Notes under the pieces: model-generated
What the model saw: only the letters and a program-made list of their open reading frames with translations
The model's database searches: none
What the model was told of the DNA's origin: nothing
Shown here: positions 60,887-64,000 of the stretch, piece after piece
How positions within the stretch are numbered: the first letter of the stretch is position 1
Layout of the letters: every line of letters begins with the position of its first letter
DNA from: JASHPR01 sp963844655
GTDB lineage: Bacteria; Actinomycetota; Actinomycetes; Streptosporangiales; Streptosporangiaceae
Length of the DNA stretch: 64,000 bases
Reading direction: 5' to 3'
Assembly (NCBI GenBank): GCA_963844655.1
Contig: CAWJPA010000004.1
Coordinates: 1,054,001 to 1,118,000 of the forward strand
Position numbers and translations under genes: made by a program

Positions 60887-61123
60887 ATGCACGATGCGCA
60901 GAATGGGATGCCCGCCAGCGAACTGCAAGGTGTCACCTGGCGGAAGAGCCGCCACAGCAACTCGCAGGGAACCTGTGTGGAGCTTGCCAGCCTGCCCGGT
61001 GGTGCTGTCGCACTCCGGAACTCCCGGCATCCTGACGGTCCAGCGCTTATCTATACGCCGGCCGAGATCGATGCGTTCCTCCGGGGGGCCAGGGATGGCG
61101 AGTTCGACGACCTGCTCTCCTGA
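60887..61123 (+). CDS. DUF397-domain protein
   Basis: 78 aa. ATG six bases after GGGGAG. The family core is WRKSRHSNSQGTCVELA, then VALRNSRHPDGPALIYTPAEIDAFLRGARDGEFDDLL. DUF397 proteins are small acidic actinomycete partners of XRE regulators with a DUF5753 domain (WhiJ/Scr1 type) and often of RsbW-like ATPases. Both partners are present within 2 kb here. Its 3' end overlaps the ATPase gene on the other strand by 77 bases. Confidence 0.92.
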   Translation: MHDAQNGMPASELQGVTWRKSRHSNSQGTCVELASLPGGAVALRNSRHPDGPALIYTPAEIDAFLRGARDGEFDDLLS

Positions 61124-61718
61124 CCGGCCCGGGCGAGCCCGGTGCTGACCGGCGGGTGAACCGCCGGGGTGAGCCGGCGGCCCGCTGTAACTCCGCAGAG
61201 TGCAGCAGCGCCCAGACCACCTTGCCGGTGCCGCCGGGCCCACCGCTGCACCCGTCCTCGATCGGCTCCCAGCCCCACTGCACGCTGCACGCCTCGACGA
61301 CCTGAAGCCCGCGGCCGCATTCCGCTCTCGCGCTGGGCTCAGCCCGGACAGGCCCGGTGCGGCCCGGATCGGTCACCATACAGATCAAGTAGGGAGCGGT
61401 GCATAGTAACCTCAGCCCAACAGGGTGCTCTCCCAGCATCCGCGGCGCGGAGAGCAGGCCATGACGGAGCGCGTTGGTCACGAGTTCGGAGACCACAAGC
61501 TCGGCCGTGTCGGCCTGCTCGCCAACTCCCCATTGCTGCAAGGTGCTTCTGGTGAACTCGCGGGCGGCCTTGGCCGACTCTGGTTTCGCGGGCAGCTCGC
61601 ACGTGGCCAGGGGCCCGTCCATCAGGTCGCTGGCGGCCAGATCGGCCAGGGCCAGCGGCCGACGCTCGGTCCGGGTCCCGTGATGCCCGGTTGCCGCCAG
61701 GAGCCGGTCGTGAGCCAC
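61047..61718 (-). CDS. RsbW-like ATP-binding protein (anti-sigma/AbaA-type)
   Basis: 223 aa from GTG eight bases after GGAGG. The HATPase fold is visible: N box TAELVVSELVTNALRHG (residues about 74-90), MVTDPG, and a G box in ECGRGLQVVEACSVQWGW. The last 45 residues are basic and low-complexity, and this tail overlaps the DUF397 gene. In actinomycetes such ATPases accompany WhiJ/DUF397 pairs and influence development or antibiotic production. Divergent from the XRE gene across 230 bases holding operator-like repeats. Confidence 0.88.
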   Translation of the reverse strand: MAHDRLLAATGHHGTRTERRPLALADLAASDLMDGPLATCELPAKPESAKAAREFTRSTLQQWGVGEQADTAELVVSELVTNALRHGLLSAPRMLGEHPVGLRLLCTAPYLICMVTDPGRTGPVRAEPSARAECGRGLQVVEACSVQWGWEPIEDGCSGGPGGTGKVVWALLHSAELQRAAGSPRRFTRRSAPGSPGPVRRAGRRTRHPWPPGGTHRSRPAYR

Positions 61719-61770
61719 GCTAGCGCCCTCCGTCCTTACCGCCGTAACGAGTTGAGGGTGGCCCGGGGCT

Positions 61771-61866
61771 CGTGCAACTTCACGAGGTCAGGGCTCGGCG
61801 TGCCGCAGTGCAAACGTTATCATCCCGCGTGTACCTTGCAGGCGCAAGACCCGATGCACGTGCATC
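61771..61866. promoter_or_regulatory. Operator-like repeats between the ATPase and XRE genes
   Basis: CGTGCAACTTCACG (61771-61784) differs by one base from CGTGCAACTGCACG at 60810-60823. GATGCACGTGCATC (61853-61866) is a perfect palindrome containing the TGCACGTGCAT found before the DUF397 gene. The gap feeds two divergent genes of the same cluster. Confidence 0.65.
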
Positions 61867-61948
61867 CGAACCTGCGGCCAACGGGCCGGGGCCCTGCGCC
61901 CGCGCCCTGGCGCAGCCAGGTAGATCGTGGCTTCCGGAGGGGCCTGAG

Positions 61949-62818
61949 GTGATCCCACTCGAGCCGGGCAGCGGCCCCACGGTCCGGCGCATTTTGCTAG
62001 GCACTCAGCTCCGCAGGCTGCGCGAGGCCAGGGGGATCACGCGGGAGGACGCGGGTTACCGCATCCGGGCGTCAGAATCCAAAATCAGCCGGATGGAGCT
62101 CGGCCGGGTCGGGTTCAAGGTCCGCGACGTCGTGGACCTGCTCGCCATGTACGGGGTCGACGACGAGTCCGCGCGGGACACCCTGGTCACGCTCGCGCAG
62201 GAGGCCAACGCCCCCGGCTGGTGGCATCAGTACGCCGACGTTTTACCAGATTGGTTCCAGACCTATGTCGGTCTGGAGGAGGCCGCGTCGGTGCTGCGGG
62301 TCTACGAGGTGCAGTTCGTGCCCGGCCTGCTGCAGACGCCGGGCTACGCCCGGGCGGTCATCGCCCGGGGCTGGCCGGGTGCGCCCGACGAGGAGATCGA
62401 GCGCCGCGTCAGCATGCGGATCACCCGGCAAGAACTGCTCAGCAAGTCGGGCGGGCCACGCCTGTGGGCGGTCGTCGACGAGGCGGCCCTGCGGCGCCCG
62501 GTGGGCAGCCGGGAGGTGTTCCGCTCCCAGCTTGAGCAGCTGATCGAGCTGACCCAGGACGTCAGGATCACGCTCCAGGTCACGCCGTTCGCCTCCGGCG
62601 CCCCCGCCGCCGAGGCCGGGGCGTTCACGATCATGCGCTTCCCCGAGGCGGACCTGCCGGACGTGGTCTACCTCGAGCAGCTGACCAGCGCCCTCTACCT
62701 GGATAAGCGTGAGGACGTGGAGCGGTACAGCGAGGTCATGGAGCGGCTCAGTGTGGAGAGCGAGCCGCCGGAGCGCACCGCTGACATCGTGCGCGGCATC
62801 CTCGCCGACCTCGGCTAG
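61949..62818 (+). CDS. XRE regulator with DUF5753 domain (Scr1/WhiJ type)
   Basis: 289 aa from GTG after GGAGGGG. Helix-turn-helix at residues about 15-70 (LRRLREARGITREDAGYRIRASESKISRMELG). A DUF5753 domain fills the rest (PDWFQTYVGLEEAASVLRVYEVQFVPGLLQTPGYARAV to RTADIVRGILADL). In Streptomyces, WhiJ-type proteins repress development and their DUF397 partners antagonise them. Both the DUF397 protein and the ATPase are encoded next door. The stop overlaps the converging thioesterase stop. Confidence 0.92.
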   Translation: MIPLEPGSGPTVRRILLGTQLRRLREARGITREDAGYRIRASESKISRMELGRVGFKVRDVVDLLAMYGVDDESARDTLVTLAQEANAPGWWHQYADVLPDWFQTYVGLEEAASVLRVYEVQFVPGLLQTPGYARAVIARGWPGAPDEEIERRVSMRITRQELLSKSGGPRLWAVVDEAALRRPVGSREVFRSQLEQLIELTQDVRITLQVTPFASGAPAAEAGAFTIMRFPEADLPDVVYLEQLTSALYLDKREDVERYSEVMERLSVESEPPERTADIVRGILADLG

Positions 62819-63291
62819 CTCATCCGGATGGATCGGCCCGCGGCCGGAGGGGCGGGCAGCGCCGCGTGCTCGCCGGCCAGCGCCGCGACCACCTGGCGGC
62901 GCTCGGGCGGAATGGCCGTCACCCGCTCGGTGGCCCCGTCGACGTGCAGGAACATCAGTTCCTCCGTGGCTACCTCGTCGCCGGTCGCAGCGTCGGTCAT
63001 CCGGTGGAACACGCGCACCCGCTTGGCGTCCGCGCCGAGCACCTGCGTGGAGAACCGCAGCTGCTCGCCGGCCCGGGCGCTGCGGAGGTAGCACAGGTGG
63101 CTCTCCACCGTGTACATGCCGCTGCCGGTCTCCTTCCTGTACGTCTCGCCCAGGCCGATGTGGTCGAGGAATACCTCGGTCGCGTCGCTGAACGCCAGGC
63201 CGTAGTAGCCGTCCATCATGTGGCCGTTGTAGTCGATCCACTCGTCGGGCACGGCCCGCCCGCCGGTGCCGAGCGGGCCAGGCTCGCTCAC
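62815..63291 (-). CDS. Acyl-CoA thioesterase (4-hydroxybenzoyl-CoA thioesterase fold)
   Basis: 158 aa from GTG overlapping the upstream caiD-like stop. The hot-dog active-site stretch DEWIDYNGHMMDGYYGLAFSDA carries the usual Asp/Asn-His. ESHLCYLRSARAGEQLRF and RVFHRM follow. Thioesterases of this DYNGHM type are found with carnitine genes (betainyl-CoA hydrolysis), which fits the CaiD-like neighbour. The C-terminal 30 residues are Ala/Pro-rich. Confidence 0.87.
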   Translation of the reverse strand: MSEPGPLGTGGRAVPDEWIDYNGHMMDGYYGLAFSDATEVFLDHIGLGETYRKETGSGMYTVESHLCYLRSARAGEQLRFSTQVLGADAKRVRVFHRMTDAATGDEVATEELMFLHVDGATERVTAIPPERRQVVAALAGEHAALPAPPAAGRSIRMS

Positions 63292-64000
63292 TTGCCCCGC
63301 CAGACCGGCTTGCGCCGCTCGGTGAAGGCGCGGGCACCCTCCTGGGCGTCCTGCGAGGAGAGCATGGCCCGGTAGGAGGGCAGGCCGTCGCTGCGCTGGG
63401 TGGCATAGCCCGCCTGTGTCCCGGCCCCCTCGGTCTCGCGCAGGATCTCAAGCACGGCCGCGACGGCCAGCGGCGCGGACGCGCAGACCCGGCCGGCGAG
63501 CTCGAGGGCGGCGGGCATGACCTCCGCGGCCGGGACGACCCGGTTGACCAACCCCCAGCGGGCCGCGTCCGCGGCCGTCATCCGCCTCCCGGTGAGCAAG
63601 TACTCGACCGCGATCGGCCGCGGCATCCGGGCCGGCAGCCGCAGCATGCCGCCCGCGTCGGGCACGATGCCGAGCGTCACCTCGGTGAGCGCGAACTCGG
63701 CGTGGTCCGCGGCGACCACCATGTCCGCGGCCAGGACCAGCTCGAACCCGCCGCCGAAGGCGAGCCCGTTGACCGCGGCGATGACCGGCTTGCCGATGTC
63801 GAGGAACTCGGTGATCCCGGCGAACCCGCCCGGGCCGTGGTCGGCGTCGACGCCTTCGCCGGCCGCCGCGGCCTTCAGGTCCCAGCCGGCCGAGAAGAAC
63901 CGGTCCCCGGCCCCGGTCAGGATCCCCACCCGCAGCCCAGGGTCCTGGCGCAGCCGGTCGAACGCGGCGTAGAGCGAGCGGCTCGTGGTCACGTCGATGG
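63288..64000 (-). CDS. caiD: Carnitinyl-CoA dehydratase-like enoyl-CoA hydratase (5' end outside window)
   Basis: 237 codons to the window edge. It closely follows the E. coli CaiD pattern as I remember it: FFSAGWDLKAAAAGEG, DADHGPGGFAGITEF, PVIAAVNGLAFGGGFELVLAADMVV, LGIVPDAGGMLRLP, TGRRM and the ending RRKPVWRGK. The crotonase oxyanion-hole glycines and the catalytic glutamate in FALTEVTLGI are present. It would hydrate crotonobetainyl-CoA or a related acyl-CoA. The coupled thioesterase and a TMADH-like enzyme elsewhere hint at quaternary-amine use. Confidence 0.87.
   Translation of the reverse strand, partial: IDVTTSRSLYAAFDRLRQDPGLRVGILTGAGDRFFSAGWDLKAAAAGEGVDADHGPGGFAGITEFLDIGKPVIAAVNGLAFGGGFELVLAADMVVAADHAEFALTEVTLGIVPDAGGMLRLPARMPRPIAVEYLLTGRRMTAADAARWGLVNRVVPAAEVMPAALELAGRVCASAPLAVAAVLEILRETEGAGTQAGYATQRSDGLPSYRAMLSSQDAQEGARAFTERRKPVWRGK

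Overview
High-GC actinobacterial chromosome. The evidence is very GC-rich coding DNA with GTG starts and tightly overlapping operons, many apparently leaderless genes, a DUF397 / RsbW-like ATPase / Scr1-type XRE cluster, an ECF41 sigma factor, LigC-type DNA ligase and an F420-type LLM oxidoreductase. The order is probably near Streptosporangiales, but that is a low-confidence inference. Coordinates at gene starts were chosen from ribosome binding sites, overlaps and family alignments from memory; no searches were run.

Region 1 (1-6939): a glxBCD / mgsABC-type split glutamate-synthase operon on the minus strand is interrupted between glxC and glxD by an IS200/IS605-type element. Its TnpA has lost the HUH histidines, while its TnpB keeps the RuvC residues. 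An XRE regulator with a divergent 81-aa protein follows. Region 2 (5183-9811): a MurNAc-recycling set (RpiR-type regulator, serine hydrolase, BadF-type kinase, MurQ) with an embedded methyltransferase. Region 3 (9978-13309): a trimethylamine-dehydrogenase-like flavoprotein with altered cofactor residues, and LigC.

Region 4 (13310-22175): an L-arabinose locus with binding protein, permease and ATPase on plus, araA-araD-araB and a LacI regulator on minus, tied together by TGTTAGCGCTAACA-like operators. Region 5 (22666-39168): an L-rhamnose locus on plus (rhaT-P-Q-S, rhaM, rhaI, bifunctional aldolase/lactaldehyde dehydrogenase, rhaB, a LacI regulator, then lutABC). Together these would take rhamnose through lactaldehyde and lactate to pyruvate plus dihydroxyacetone phosphate. 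Two promoters share the layout TTGACA-N18-SACACT and a TTGAMACGTTCCA-like operator. Large palindromes and duplicated gene ends sit between genes.

Region 6 (39262-48344): a degraded accessory zone with fragments of a methyltransferase and an acetyltransferase, small membrane proteins, a divergent MiaA, a secreted seven-repeat protein, a GNAT and an SDR. Region 7 (48345-60699): housekeeping and stress genes: S9 peptidase, MsrA, an ECF41 sigma factor divergent from its likely AhpD-like target, a deaminase, a class II aldolase, LLM, VOC, AraC, CtaG, a frameshifted ArsB-like carrier and a universal stress protein. Region 8 (60810-64000): the DUF397 / ATPase / XRE triad with shared candidate operators, then a thioesterase and a partial carnitinyl-CoA dehydratase (CaiD-like).
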